A stretch of 64,000 nucleotides of DNA. It comes from CBDIHH01 sp965279095. GTDB taxonomy: Bacteria; Pseudomonadota; Alphaproteobacteria; Caulobacterales; Caulobacteraceae. Below, piece by piece: positions 37,403 to 46,392 of the stretch. A program made the position numbers and the translations under genes. Every line of letters starts with the position of its first letter. Position 1 is the first letter of the stretch. The stretch spans positions 744,001-808,000 of the forward strand of contig CBDIHH010000007.1 of NCBI GenBank assembly GCA_965279095.1, written 5' to 3'. Below the pieces are notes generated by a model. It was not told where the DNA came from. It saw nothing but the letters and a program-made list of their open reading frames with translations, and searched no databases.

Positions 37403-38040
37403 GCCGACCCCGGAAGGCGCGCGTCCGGCGCGCGCAGATACAGCGGCCGAGGCGGCGCCAGGGGGGCGACAGCGCCGAGCCGGGCCACGGCCACGGGATC
37501 GGCCGCCTCGCGGGGGCAGACCTCGGCCAGGGGCGCGACGGCGCGCAGCAGGCCGGCGCCGGACCCGACGAGGGTGAAGGGGCCGCCGCCGGTGGACTCC
37601 ACGAGGCGCGCCGCCGCCTCGGCCAGGTCGAGGGCCTGGGGTCCCATGACCGGCCGGCCCCGGTCGAACACCTGCAGATAGACCTGGCCCCGCTTGGCGT
37701 CGATGGCGGCGGCGACCAGGCCGGAATCGCCGGCGCTGGCCGCCAGTGCCTGAAGCGAGCCGATGCCGACGCAGGGACGATCAAGGGCCAGGGCGAGACC
37801 CTTGGCGAAGGCCAGGCCCACCCGCAGGCCGGTGAAGGAGCCGGGGCCCACGGTCACGGCGACGCGGTCTATGGCGGCGAACGCCAGGCCGGCCCGGTCC
37901 ATGACCTCGGCCACCTGCGGGGCCAACCGCTCCTGGTGGCCGCGCATCATCGGTTCGCTGAGGGTCGCCAGCACCGCCCCGTCGGCGAGGAGGGCGACCG
38001 AACAGGCGGGCTGGGCGGTGTCGATGCCTAGGACGATCAT
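37399..38040 (-). CDS. tsaB: tRNA threonylcarbamoyladenosine biosynthesis protein TsaB
   Basis: This 213-aa ASKHA-fold protein is the partner of TsaD in t6A tRNA modification. It has MIVLGIDTAQPACSVALLAD and VAVTVGPGSFTGLRVGLAFA, the signature of the family, followed by KGLALALDRPCVGIGSLQAL. ATG 38040 is preceded by a purine-rich GCGGG and matches the family start; a longer frame to 38109 has no family sequence. Coupled to rimI. Confidence 0.95.
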   Translation of the reverse strand: MIVLGIDTAQPACSVALLADGAVLATLSEPMMRGHQERLAPQVAEVMDRAGLAFAAIDRVAVTVGPGSFTGLRVGLAFAKGLALALDRPCVGIGSLQALAASAGDSGLVAAAIDAKRGQVYLQVFDRGRPVMGPQALDLAEAAARLVESTGGGPFTLVGSGAGLLRAVAPLAEVCPREAADPVAVARLGAVAPLAPPRPLYLRAPDARLPGSA

Positions 38041-38083
38041 CCCGCCGCGGACCTGCTGACGGCATGAGCGCCGCAGGGCTCCC

Positions 38084-38674
38084 TTAGAGGATTTGGTTGG
38101 CCTCTTCAAAGTCCAGGCGCGGCAGGCGGGCGAACAGGTTCTCCTGCGTCCCGCGCCCCACCGACATGACGAAGTTGGACTTGATGCGCGTGCCGGCGAA
38201 GAAGTCCGCGTCCAGGGCGGCGTTGTCGAACCCGGACATGGGGCCGGTGTCCCAGCCCAGCGCCCGCGCGGCCATCAGCAGATAGGCGCCCTGGAGCGAG
38301 GAGTTGCGCAGGGCCCCCTCCTCCCGGGCGACCATGTCGCTGAACCAGTCCTTGGCGCCGGGCTGGTGCGGGAACAGCTTGGGCATGAAGTCGGGGAAGT
38401 CGAGGTCGTAGGCGATGATCACCACCGCCGAGGCCTTCATCGACTTGTCGCGGTTGCCGGACGACAGATGCGGGGCGAGGCGCTGCTTGGCCGCGTCGCT
38501 GGTCACCCAGACGAAGCGCGCGGGGTTGGCGTTGGCGGCGGTAGGGCCAAACTTGGCGACGTCGTAGATGGCCTCGATCTCGGCCTGGGAGATGGGCTGC
38601 TCGGCCCAGGCGTTATAGCTCCGCGCGTCGCGGAACAGGGTATTCAGGGCCGTGTCGTCGAGGGGGTGCGCCAT
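38084..38674 (-). CDS. Nitroreductase family protein (malonic semialdehyde reductase RutE-like)
   Basis: This 196-aa flavin reductase of the HadB/RutE group has FRDARSYNAWAEQPISQAEI, IYDVAKFGPTAANANPARFV and ARALGWDTGPMSGFDNAALD. The last is characteristic of RutE, which reduces malonic semialdehyde in pyrimidine breakdown. The rest of a rut operon is not here, so the physiological substrate remains open. ATG 38674 is chosen over an ATG four codons upstream because the family starts near it. Confidence 0.85.
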   Translation of the reverse strand: MAHPLDDTALNTLFRDARSYNAWAEQPISQAEIEAIYDVAKFGPTAANANPARFVWVTSDAAKQRLAPHLSSGNRDKSMKASAVVIIAYDLDFPDFMPKLFPHQPGAKDWFSDMVAREEGALRNSSLQGAYLLMAARALGWDTGPMSGFDNAALDADFFAGTRIKSNFVMSVGRGTQENLFARLPRLDFEEANQIL

Positions 38675-38764
38675 AGGGGGTCTCATCTGTTCAGCAACGA
38701 TGCCTGTTGCAGATAGAGCCTCTCGCGGCGAGACGCCAGGGGCCGGGAGCGAAATTCGCCGCCG

Positions 38765-39337
38765 CTAGACCGACTGCTCGACCCCGGTCACCTCGGGCAC
38801 ATAGTGCTTGAGCATGTTCTCCACCCCCGACCGCAGGGTGGCGGAGGACGAAGGGCAGCCCGAGCAGGCGCCGCGCATGTGCAGGTAGACGATGCCGCTT
38901 TCGGGGTCGAAGCGGTTGAACAGGATGTCGCCGCCGTCCTGGGCCACCGCCGGGCGGATGCGGGTGTCGAGGAGGTCCTTGATCTCGGCCACCACCTGGG
39001 CGGTGTCGCCCTCGTAGACATCCGCGTCATGCGAGGTCGCCTCGCCCGCCCCGGCCAGGACCGGCGCGCCAGAGGTGAGGTGCTCCATCATCGCCGCCAG
39101 GATCGGCGCCTTCAGATGCCGCCAGTCGACGTCCGGCCCGGCCTTGGTGACGGTGACGAAGTCCGGACCGAAGAACACCCGCGTCACCCCGTCGAGGGCG
39201 AACAGGGCCTCGGCCAGGGGCGCGGCCTGCGCCTCCTCGGGGGTGCGGAATTCCCGCGAGCCCTCGCCCAGGACGTCGCGCCCGGGCAGGAACTTGAGGA
39301 CTTCGGGGTTCGGGGTCTGCTCGGTCTGGATGAACAT
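38765..39337 (-). CDS. NifU-like Fe-S scaffold/carrier protein
   Basis: This 190-aa protein has an N-terminal Nfu domain (MFIQTEQTPNPEVLKFLPGR, FGPDFVTVTKAGPDVDWRHL) and a C-terminal NifU domain (RIRPAVAQDGGDILFNRFDP). The cluster-binding CxxC lies in RGACSGCPSSSATL. It carries iron-sulfur clusters to client enzymes. Eukaryotic NFU1 and alphaproteobacterial homologues share this layout. Single-gene unit between rutE-like and trpS. Confidence 0.92.
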   Translation of the reverse strand: MFIQTEQTPNPEVLKFLPGRDVLGEGSREFRTPEEAQAAPLAEALFALDGVTRVFFGPDFVTVTKAGPDVDWRHLKAPILAAMMEHLTSGAPVLAGAGEATSHDADVYEGDTAQVVAEIKDLLDTRIRPAVAQDGGDILFNRFDPESGIVYLHMRGACSGCPSSSATLRSGVENMLKHYVPEVTGVEQSV

Positions 39338-39387
39338 GAGCCATAGATGGCGCGTCCGGCGCGGGGCCGCAAGCGGGCGGTGACGAC

Positions 39388-40425
39388 TCAGCCCGCCCAG
39401 AACCCCACCAGCCGCTTGGTCTCGGCCACCACGGGGTCGGCGACCGCGCGGGCCCGCTGGGCGCCGTCCGCCAGGATGCGGTCGATCTCGGCGGGATCGG
39501 CCAGCAGCCGGCGCATCTCCTGGCCGATGGGACCCACCGTGGCCACCGCCAGGTCGGCGAGGGCCGGCTTGAAGGCGCCAAAGCCCTGGCCCGCGTACTG
39601 GGCCAGCACCTGGGCGGGGGTGGTCTCGGCCAGGGCGGCGTAGATGCCCACGAGGTTCTTGGCCTCGGGACGGCCCTCAAGCCCGTCAGGGGTCTCCGGC
39701 AGGGGCTCGGGATCGGTCTTGGCCTTGCGCACCTTCTGGGCGATGGCGTCGGCGTCATCCAGCAGGTTGATGCGGCTGTTGTCCGAGGGATCGGACTTGG
39801 ACATCTTCGCGGTCCCGTCGCGCAGGGACATGATCCGCGCCCCGGGCCCCTGGATCAGCGGCTCGGTGAGGGGGAAGAAGCCCGGCGCGGCGAAGTCGTT
39901 GTTGAACTTCTGGGCGATGTCGCGGGTCAGCTCCAGGTGCTGCTTCTGGTCCTCGCCCACCGGCACATGGGTGGCCTTGTAGACGAGGATGTCGGCCGCC
40001 TGCAGCACCGGATAGGTGTAGAGGCCCACCGAGGCGCGCTCCTTGTGCTTGCCCGACTTCTCCTTGAACTGGGTCATGCGGTCGAGCCAGCCGAGCCTCG
40101 CGACGCAGTTGAAGATCCAGGCCAGTTCGGCGTGGGCCGGCACCGCCGACTGCGGGAAGATGGTCGCCCGCTTGGGATCGATCCCCGCGGCCAGGTAGGC
40201 GGCCGCGATCTCGCGGGTCTGGGACGCCAGAAGGGCCGGATCCTGCCAGACGGTGATGGCGTGCATGTCGGCGAGGAAGAAGAAGCAGTCGCTGTCCTGC
40301 GACAGGCGCACGAACTTGGTCAGGGCGCCGAGGTAGTTGCCCAGATGCAGGGCGCCGGAGGTTTGCACGCCGGACAGGACGCGGTCGGGGCCCGTATAGG
40401 CGGGAGCCGGGGGGTGTTCGCTCAT
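39388..40425 (-). CDS. trpS: Tryptophanyl-tRNA synthetase
   Basis: This 345-aa class I synthetase charges tRNA-Trp. The HIGH-like motif is SGALHLGNYLGAL and the KMSKS motif is present as TAKMSKSDPSDNSRINLLDD. The tryptophan site region (FFLADMHAITVWQDP, VPVGEDQKQHLELTRDIAQK) is intact. Length is typical of bacterial TrpRS. Start ATG 40425 is followed directly by a conserved-looking N-terminus. Confidence 0.96.
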   Translation of the reverse strand: MSEHPPAPAYTGPDRVLSGVQTSGALHLGNYLGALTKFVRLSQDSDCFFFLADMHAITVWQDPALLASQTREIAAAYLAAGIDPKRATIFPQSAVPAHAELAWIFNCVARLGWLDRMTQFKEKSGKHKERASVGLYTYPVLQAADILVYKATHVPVGEDQKQHLELTRDIAQKFNNDFAAPGFFPLTEPLIQGPGARIMSLRDGTAKMSKSDPSDNSRINLLDDADAIAQKVRKAKTDPEPLPETPDGLEGRPEAKNLVGIYAALAETTPAQVLAQYAGQGFGAFKPALADLAVATVGPIGQEMRRLLADPAEIDRILADGAQRARAVADPVVAETKRLVGFWAG

Positions 40426-40616
40426 GGGACGGTCTTCAGCTTGGGGGGATGGGTCAGGCGGCCGGGGTCAGCGGCGGCGCCATCGCGGGGCATGGGGGGC
40501 TGAAGTCATGGACGGAGTTAGCGCACAAAGCGGACCGGGGGCAAGGTCGCGCCCCGGCAGCCGCCGGGAATGCGGGGATTGTTGCGAACCGGCGGGGGCG
40601 CCGCTATCCCGCGCGG

Positions 40617-41201
40617 ATGGCGGCGCGCACCGACGACATCCTCAAACGACTGCTGGACCTCGCCGCCGCCGGCGCGGGCCTCGTGGCCCTGGCGCTTCCG
40701 TTGCTGGCGGTCGCCGCGGCCGTGCGGCTCACCTCGCCGGGGCCGGCCATCTACCGCTCGCAGCGGGTGGGCCGCGACAACCGGCTGTTCGGCATGCCCA
40801 AGTTCCGCACCATGCGGGTCGACACCCCGGAGGTGGCCACCCACCTGCTGGAGAAGCCCGACCGCTGGGTCACCCCGATCGGCCAGTTCCTGCGCAAGAC
40901 CAGCCTCGACGAACTGCCCCAGCTGTGGAGCGTGCTGCGGGGGGACATGACCCTGGTGGGGCCGCGCCCGGCCCTGTTCAATCAGGACGACCTGGTGGCC
41001 CTGCGCACCGAGGCGGGGGTGCATCGCCTGCGGCCGGGGGTGACCGGCTGGGCCCAGGTCAACGGCCGCGACGACCTGCCGATCCCGGTCAAGGTCGCCT
41101 TCGACCGGGCGTATCTGGAGCGTCGGTCGCTGGCGATGGACCTGAAGATCCTCTGGCTGACCGTCGCCCAGGTGCTCGGCCGCGAGGGCGTCAGCCACTG
41201 A
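40617..41201 (+). CDS. Bacterial sugar transferase (polyprenyl-phosphate glycosyl-1-phosphate transferase)
   Basis: This 194-aa monotopic enzyme is of the PglC/WbaP type. It has a membrane hairpin at about residues 15-38, KRLLDLAAAGAGLVALALPL, and SQRVGRDNRLFGMPKFRTM. The catalytic region includes KTSLDELPQLWSVLRGDMTL followed by VGPRP. It transfers a sugar phosphate to undecaprenyl phosphate, starting synthesis of a polysaccharide or glycan. It lies alone, not in a glycan cluster. ATG 40617 is the start matching small family members; the open frame before it has no family features. Confidence 0.88.
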   Translation: MAARTDDILKRLLDLAAAGAGLVALALPLLAVAAAVRLTSPGPAIYRSQRVGRDNRLFGMPKFRTMRVDTPEVATHLLEKPDRWVTPIGQFLRKTSLDELPQLWSVLRGDMTLVGPRPALFNQDDLVALRTEAGVHRLRPGVTGWAQVNGRDDLPIPVKVAFDRAYLERRSLAMDLKILWLTVAQVLGREGVSH

Positions 41202-41591
41202 TCAGTCGCGGCCGAAGCGCTCCAGCATGCCGAGCGCGGCCTGTTTGTGGTGCGGCTTCAAGGTTCGGCCGAGCAGGGCGATCAGGGCCCCGAACACCGC
41301 CGCGTCATCAGTGAACCCCAGGCCCGGGATGATGTCGGGAATGGCGTCGGCGGGCAGGATGAAATAGGCCAGCGCCGCCAGCATCATGCCCTTGGACGCG
41401 ATCGGCGTCAGCGGATCGCGGGCCGCGTAATAGACAGACAGGGCGTCCGCCGCGAAGGGGACCCGCGAGGCCACCTTGCGGATTTTGGGCCAGAATCCGC
41501 GCGACACCCGCTGTTCGTTGACGCGGATGGCCACCGGGGTCAGGGCCTTGGCCGAGTCGAGGGGTTCGGTGGGATCGAACGGTTTTGACAT
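41202..41591 (-). CDS. YkvA/DUF1232 membrane protein
   Basis: This 129-aa protein ends with a DUF1232 hairpin: PFAADALSVYYAARDPLTPI, followed by KGMMLAALAYFILPADAIPD and IIPGLGFTDDAAVFGALIAL. 'ALAYFILPADAIPDI.PGLGFTDD' is the family's signature. Function is unknown. Its TGA stop (TCA on plus, 41202-41204) directly abuts the stop of the convergent sugar transferase gene. Confidence 0.88.
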   Translation of the reverse strand: MSKPFDPTEPLDSAKALTPVAIRVNEQRVSRGFWPKIRKVASRVPFAADALSVYYAARDPLTPIASKGMMLAALAYFILPADAIPDIIPGLGFTDDAAVFGALIALLGRTLKPHHKQAALGMLERFGRD

Positions 41592-41652
41592 CAGGCACAC
41601 TCCGTCGCCGTCACCCTAACGCGCGACGGCGACGGAGGTCCATGAGGGGCCG

Positions 41653-42231
41653 TCAGGGGGCCGGGCGGACGATGCCGGGGCCGAGGTTCTGCATCACCGC
41701 GCGCGCGTCGAAGGCGCCCGGATCGTTGGGCGGCTTGGGGCCGCGCCCCATGACGATCTCGGCGTTGGCCTCGTAGCGATTGACCTCGCGGATATCCATG
41801 CGGCTGGCCCAGAACGGATCGCGGCCCCACGGATCCCAACTGCGCCAGCCGAAGCCGCCGCCGTAGTAGCGCCAGTTCGGCCGCCAGCCATAGCCCCAGC
41901 TGTTCCAGTAGGGGGAGTGATAGAAGGGGTCGGGGTCGGCGTAGTATTGGGTCAACCGCTCGGTGTTGCGGTCGGCGGTGCTGAACCAGTCGTAGCCCTG
42001 GGCCACCGTCAGCTCGGCGGCGCGGTAGAGCAGGTAGCTCTCCACCGTCTGCCGCGACGTCAGGCTGTTGCCGGCGAACATGACGCGGAAGCGGTTGGGC
42101 TCCAGCCGCATCTCGCTGAAGCCGCCTGACTGGGCGGTCCCGGGCATGTTGGGCTGGTACGGCGTCGGCGTCGCGCAGCTGGCGACCCCGAGGGCGGCGA
42201 CGGCGGCGAGGCTGAGGAGTAGGCGTTTCAT
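41653..42231 (-). CDS. Caulobacterales-type lipoprotein (CC0125/CC1285-like)
   Basis: This 192-aa lipoprotein has signal sequence MKRLLLSLAAVAALGVASC with lipobox ending at Cys19. The mature part has FSEMRLEPNRFRVMFAGNSL and VESYLLYRAAELTVAQGYDW, typical of a family found in Caulobacter. A Trp/Tyr/Gly-rich region follows (SPYWNSWGYGWRPNWRYYGG). Function is unknown. ATG 42231 is taken because it gives a good signal peptide. Confidence 0.82.
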   Translation of the reverse strand: MKRLLLSLAAVAALGVASCATPTPYQPNMPGTAQSGGFSEMRLEPNRFRVMFAGNSLTSRQTVESYLLYRAAELTVAQGYDWFSTADRNTERLTQYYADPDPFYHSPYWNSWGYGWRPNWRYYGGGFGWRSWDPWGRDPFWASRMDIREVNRYEANAEIVMGRGPKPPNDPGAFDARAVMQNLGPGIVRPAP

Positions 42232-42333
42232 GGGACGTCCCTTTGTCACGCGGCCTGGACGGCCGCGTGGATGCCACGGGAAATGAAACCCGCGCTTTAG
42301 GGCCAAAACTGGTTCAAACCCCGGTGGTTGCGT

Positions 42334-42612
42334 CTAATTCAGCGTTTCGCTGAAATCGGCCAGGCGGATGCGCGCCGGCGACACCAGGCCCTGGGCGCTG
42401 ACCGACACCGAATGGATGACCGCGTCGATTTCGCGCCGCCAAAAATCGAGGAAGCGGTGGATGCGCGGAAAGTCGGGCGCGACGTCGAGGGTCTGCCAGG
42501 CGAAGGACTGCAGCAGGCCGCTCGCGCCAGGCATGTAGTAGAGCACCTCGGCGGTGGCGAGGCGGCGGCCGGCGAGCTGGCCGGCGAAGTCGTCGTCGAT
42601 CCGGTGGGTCAC
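42334..42612 (-). CDS. Usg family protein
   Basis: This 92-aa protein matches the alphaproteobacterial Usg family in LAGRRLATAEVLYYMPGASG, LLQSFAWQTLDVAPDFPRIH and FLDFWRREIDAVIHSVSVSA. The name comes from an old link to trp genes, but biochemical function is unknown. No signal or membrane segment. It is divergent from the KTSC gene with an AT-rich gap. Confidence 0.9.
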   Translation of the reverse strand: MTHRIDDDFAGQLAGRRLATAEVLYYMPGASGLLQSFAWQTLDVAPDFPRIHRFLDFWRREIDAVIHSVSVSAQGLVSPARIRLADFSETLN

Positions 42613-42654
42613 AGGATGGCTCCCTCAGGCCGGCGAATCCGGCGCTTGAAGAGA

Positions 42655-42700
42655 CCCTAGATGTTGTTATAAAAGGTTCAACAATTCAATATGTTAGCAG
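42655..42700. promoter_or_regulatory. AT-rich divergent promoter region between usg and KTSC genes
   Basis: An isolated AT-rich stretch (TTGTTATAAAAGG, then TTCAACAATTCAATATG) in an otherwise GC-rich gap. It contains TTGTT-N11-AACAA and a TTCAA repeat. No -35/-10 pair with standard spacing is convincing, so only the location of a promoter is proposed. Confidence 0.35.
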
Positions 42701-42762
42701 CTGTCTCGCGTGGCTGCTGCCAAGCTGGGGAACACCGGCGCGGGTCGGCCGGTTGAGGGCTC

Positions 42763-43041
42763 ATGCCGTCCCAGGTCATCCGCGACGCCACCTATGACGA
42801 CCGGTCGCGGACGTTGTTCATCAACTTCGTGAGCGGCGAACTCTACGCCTATCTGGCGGTCGAGCCCGAGACCTGGGCGCAACTGCGCGCCGCCCCGTCG
42901 CGGGGGCGCTACTTCGCCCGTAACATCCGCACCCGATATCGCTATCGCCGCATGGGACCGGGCGGAGAGGGCGCCGCCGCGCCTAGGCCCCCCGCAGGTC
43001 CCGTTTCGCCGCCACCCGCAGCCGCAGGGCGTTCAGCTTGA
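42763..43041 (+). CDS. KTSC domain protein
   Basis: This 92-aa protein has a KTSC domain at about residues 5-66: VIRDATYDDRSRTLFINFVS, GELYAYLAVEPETWAQLRA and SRGRYFARNIRTRYRYRRMG. KTSC domains occur alone or joined to lysyl-tRNA-synthetase-like proteins, with unknown activity. The Pro/Ala-rich tail overlaps the 3' end of argG on the other strand by 59 bases. Confidence 0.82.
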   Translation: MPSQVIRDATYDDRSRTLFINFVSGELYAYLAVEPETWAQLRAAPSRGRYFARNIRTRYRYRRMGPGGEGAAAPRPPAGPVSPPPAAAGRSA

Positions 43042-44217
43042 TGAAGCCGGCCGCGTCGCGGTGGTCGTAGGCGACCTTGCCTTCCTCGAAGGTGACCAGT
43101 TCCTGATCGTAGAGGGAGTAGGGGCTGGTCCGGCCGATCACGGTGACGTTGCCCTTGTAGAGCTTGACCCGGACCTGGCCCGTGACCTTGGCCTGGCTGG
43201 CGTCGATCAGCCCTTGCAGCAGCTCCCGCTCCGGCGAGAACCAGAAGCCGTTGTAGATCAGCTCCGCGTAGCGGGGCATCAGCTCGTCCTTCAGGTGCCC
43301 GGAGCCCCGGTCCAGGGTGATGGACTCGATGCCCCGGTGGGCCACCAGCAGGATGGAACCGCCGGGGGTCTCATAGACGCCGCGCGACTTCATGCCGACG
43401 AAGCGGTTCTCCACCAGGTCCAGCCGGCCGACGCCATGGTCGTGGCCCAGTTGGTTCAGCCGGGTGAGCAGGGCGGCGGGCGACAGGCGCTCGCCGTCGA
43501 TGGCCACGGGGTCGCCGTGCTCGAAATCCATGGTGAAGACCCGCGCCTCGTCGGGGGCGTCCTCCGGGGCGATGGTGCGCTGGTAGACGAATTCCGGCGC
43601 CTCCACCGCGGGGTCCTCCAGCACCTTGCCCTCGGACGAGGAGTGCAGAAGGTTGGCGTCCACCGAGAAGGGAGACTCGCCGCGTTTGTCCTTGGCGATG
43701 GGGATCTGATGCTTCTCGGCGTAGTCGATCATCGCCTCGCGGCTGGCGAACGCCCATTCCCGCCAGGGGGCGATGACGTTGATGTCCGGCTCCAGCGCAT
43801 AGTAGCCGAGCTCGAAGCGGACCTGGTCGTTGCCCTTGCCGGTGGCCCCGTGACAGACGGCGTCGGCGCCGACCTGGCGGGCGATCTCGATCTGGCGCTT
43901 GGCGATCAGCGGCCGGGCGATGGAGGTGCCCAGCAGATATTGGCCCTCATAGACGGTGTTGGCGCGGAACATCGGGAAGACGTAGTCGCGCACGAATTCC
44001 TCGCGCAGGTCGTCGATGAAGATGTTCTCGGGCTTGATGCCCAGCAGCAGCGCCTTGCTCGCGCCGGCTCCAGCTCTTCGCCCTGGCCCAGGTCGGCGGT
44101 GAAGGTGACCACCTCGCAGCCGTAGGTGTCCTGCAGCCACTTCAGGATGATCGAGGTGTCCAGGCCGCCCGAATAGGCGAGGACGACCTTCTTGGGCGCG
44201 GGCGGGGTGGCGGACAT
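42983..44217 (-). pseudogene. argG: Argininosuccinate synthase with a frameshift
   Basis: Argininosuccinate synthase joins citrulline and aspartate in arginine synthesis. The N-terminal part from ATG 44217 reads MSATPPAPKKVVLAYSGGLD and on to TADLGQGEELEPAR. The rest, from about 44059 down to 42983, lies in a different frame and starts SKALLLGIKPENIFIDDLRE. Both parts match the enzyme (SGGLDTS ATP loop; CHGATGKGNDQVRFELGYYA). One base is missing between 44062 and 44059, in 'gcgcgagcaag' on the minus strand; restoring it gives a normal 411-aa protein. All other residues look intact, so a very recent mutation or a sequencing error is likely. Confidence 0.93.
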
Positions 44218-44276
44218 GGGGCATCCTTGGAGTCTGGGTCGCCGCCTTTAAGGGCAGGCGGGGCGGGAGTTCAAGG

Positions 44277-46226
44277 CTAGACGGTGACCTGGGCGCCGAG
44301 CTCGACCACCCGCCCGGGCGGGATCTTGAAGAAGTCGGTGGGGTTGGCGGCGTTCTTCATCAGGAAGATGAACAGCCGGTCCTGCCACAGGGGCATGCCC
44401 GAATGGGCCGACGGCACGATGGAGCGGCGGCCGAGGAAGAACGAGGTCGACATGATGTCGAACTTCAACCCCTGCTTGCGGCACAGGGCCAGGGCCTTGG
44501 GCACATTGGGGCTTTCCATGAAGCCGTAGTTGATGGTCACGACCTTGAAGTCCTCATTGACCGCCTCGATGGCGATGCGGTCCGAATCCGGCACGCGGGG
44601 CGTCTCGGACGTGCGCACGGTGAGGATGACGTTCTTCTCGTGCAGCACCTTGTTGTGCTTGAGGTTGTGCATCAGGGCCACGGGGGCGACCCCGGGCTCG
44701 GAGGTCAGGAAGATGGCGGCGCCGGGCACCCGGTGCGGCGCCCGGGCGCGCAGGATCTCGATCAGCTCCAACAGGGGCACGCTGTCGCGGCGGGTCTTCT
44801 CGGTGAGGATCTGGGCGCCGCGGGTCCAGGTCCACATGGTCATCACCAGCACGAAGCCGAAGGCCAGGGGCAGCCAGGCGCCGTCCGGGATCTTCAGCAG
44901 GTTGGACGAGATGAAGACCACGTCGATCATGCCCAGGGGAACCACCAGCAGCAGGGTCTTGGCCAGGCTCCACTTCCACATCCGGCGCAGCACCACATAG
45001 GCCAGCAGGGTGTCGACGAACATCGAGCCGGTGACGGCGATGCCATAGGCGGAAGCCAGCTTGCTCGAGCTCTGGAACACCACCAGCAGCACCAGCACCC
45101 CGATCATCAGGGCGTTGTTGACCGCGGGCACGAAGATCTGGCCGGCCTGGGTCTCGGAGGTCCGCTTGATGTCCATCCGCGGCACCAGGCCCAGCTGCAC
45201 CGCCTGCTGGGTCATGGAGAAGGCGCCGGTGATCACCGCCTGGCTGGCGATGACCGCGGCGCAGGTGGCCAGCAGCAGCACCGGGAAGTAGATCATCTGC
45301 GGCACCATCCGCCAGAACGGGTTGGCGGCGGCGGCGTGGTCGTTCAGCACCAGGGCGCCCTGGCCCAGGTAGTTCAGCGCCAGGCAGGGGAACACCAGCA
45401 CCAGCCAGGCGGCGCGGATCGGCTTCTTACCGAAGTGGCCCATGTCGGCGTAGAGGGCCTCGGCCCCGGTCACCGCCAGGAACACGCTGCCGAGGATGAC
45501 GAAGCCGACCAGGCCGTTACCGAGCAGGAATTTGACCCCGAACCAGGGGTTGAAGGCGCGCAGAACCGACCAGTCGTCGGTCATGTGGTAGAGGCCCAGC
45601 GCCCCCAGCACCAGGAACCAGGCGGCGGTGACCGGCCCGAACAGGGTGGCGATCTTGTGGGTGCCGCGCGACTGCACCAGGAAGATGCAGATCAGGATGG
45701 CGCCGGACAGGGGCAGCACATAGGGCCCCATGGCGCCGCCGATCCCGGGGGCGTCCTTGAGGCCCTCGATCGCGCCCAGCACCGAGATCGCCGGGGTGAT
45801 GATGCCGTCGCCGTAGAAGAGCGAGGCGCCGATCACCCCGAGCAGGAAGACGATGCCCGAGCGACGGCCCAGGGCCCGCTGGGCCAGGGCCATCAGGGCC
45901 AGGGTGCCGCCCTCGCCCTTGTTGTCGGCGCGCATCAGGAAGATCACATATTTGACCGTGACGATCAGGGTCAGAGCCCACAGCACCAGGGAGACGACGC
46001 CCAGGACCGACAGCTCGACATTGTCGGTATGGCGCGCGTGCGACAGGGCCTCGCGCATGGCGTAGAGCGGACTGGTGCCGATGTCGCCGAACACCACGCC
46101 GATCGAGCCCAGGGCCATGGCGAAGAAGCCGTGACCCTTGTGGGGATGGGAGTCCTGGGCGGTGGCCTTGCCGGAAGGGGAAACAGGCGCGCCGGAAGCC
46201 GGCGCGTCGGGGGCTTCGTCAGCCAT
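44277..46226 (-). CDS. kup: Low-affinity potassium transporter Kup
   Basis: This 649-aa proton-coupled potassium importer has about twelve transmembrane segments followed by a cytosolic C-terminal domain. Diagnostic segments are GVVFGDIGTSPLYAMREALS, ADNKGEGGTLALMALAQRAL and GDGIITPAISVLGAIEGLKD. The N-terminal 25-30 residues are hydrophilic and poorly conserved. Length is normal for the family. Alone on the minus strand, divergent from the Rrf2 gene. Confidence 0.95.
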   Translation of the reverse strand: MADEAPDAPASGAPVSPSGKATAQDSHPHKGHGFFAMALGSIGVVFGDIGTSPLYAMREALSHARHTDNVELSVLGVVSLVLWALTLIVTVKYVIFLMRADNKGEGGTLALMALAQRALGRRSGIVFLLGVIGASLFYGDGIITPAISVLGAIEGLKDAPGIGGAMGPYVLPLSGAILICIFLVQSRGTHKIATLFGPVTAAWFLVLGALGLYHMTDDWSVLRAFNPWFGVKFLLGNGLVGFVILGSVFLAVTGAEALYADMGHFGKKPIRAAWLVLVFPCLALNYLGQGALVLNDHAAAANPFWRMVPQMIYFPVLLLATCAAVIASQAVITGAFSMTQQAVQLGLVPRMDIKRTSETQAGQIFVPAVNNALMIGVLVLLVVFQSSSKLASAYGIAVTGSMFVDTLLAYVVLRRMWKWSLAKTLLLVVPLGMIDVVFISSNLLKIPDGAWLPLAFGFVLVMTMWTWTRGAQILTEKTRRDSVPLLELIEILRARAPHRVPGAAIFLTSEPGVAPVALMHNLKHNKVLHEKNVILTVRTSETPRVPDSDRIAIEAVNEDFKVVTINYGFMESPNVPKALALCRKQGLKFDIMSTSFFLGRRSIVPSAHSGMPLWQDRLFIFLMKNAANPTDFFKIPPGRVVELGAQVTV

Positions 46227-46392
46227 TCAATCCCTCCGGGAACGCCGCCGGGATCGTGGGAGGGGCGGCGGGCCCATGCGATTGCAGGCGGCGCCAATAC
46301 TCCCTTTCCAGGGCCGCTTCAATCGTGCTGCACTGACGCACCTTGGACATTGCCATTGAACGCGCGCTCCGGCGCCCTAGGTTTCGAGCCTG

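Noticed and set aside
44059..44062. Programmed ribosomal frameshift in argG
   Set aside because: There is no slippery heptamer or downstream structure that I can identify, and argG is not known to use frameshifting.
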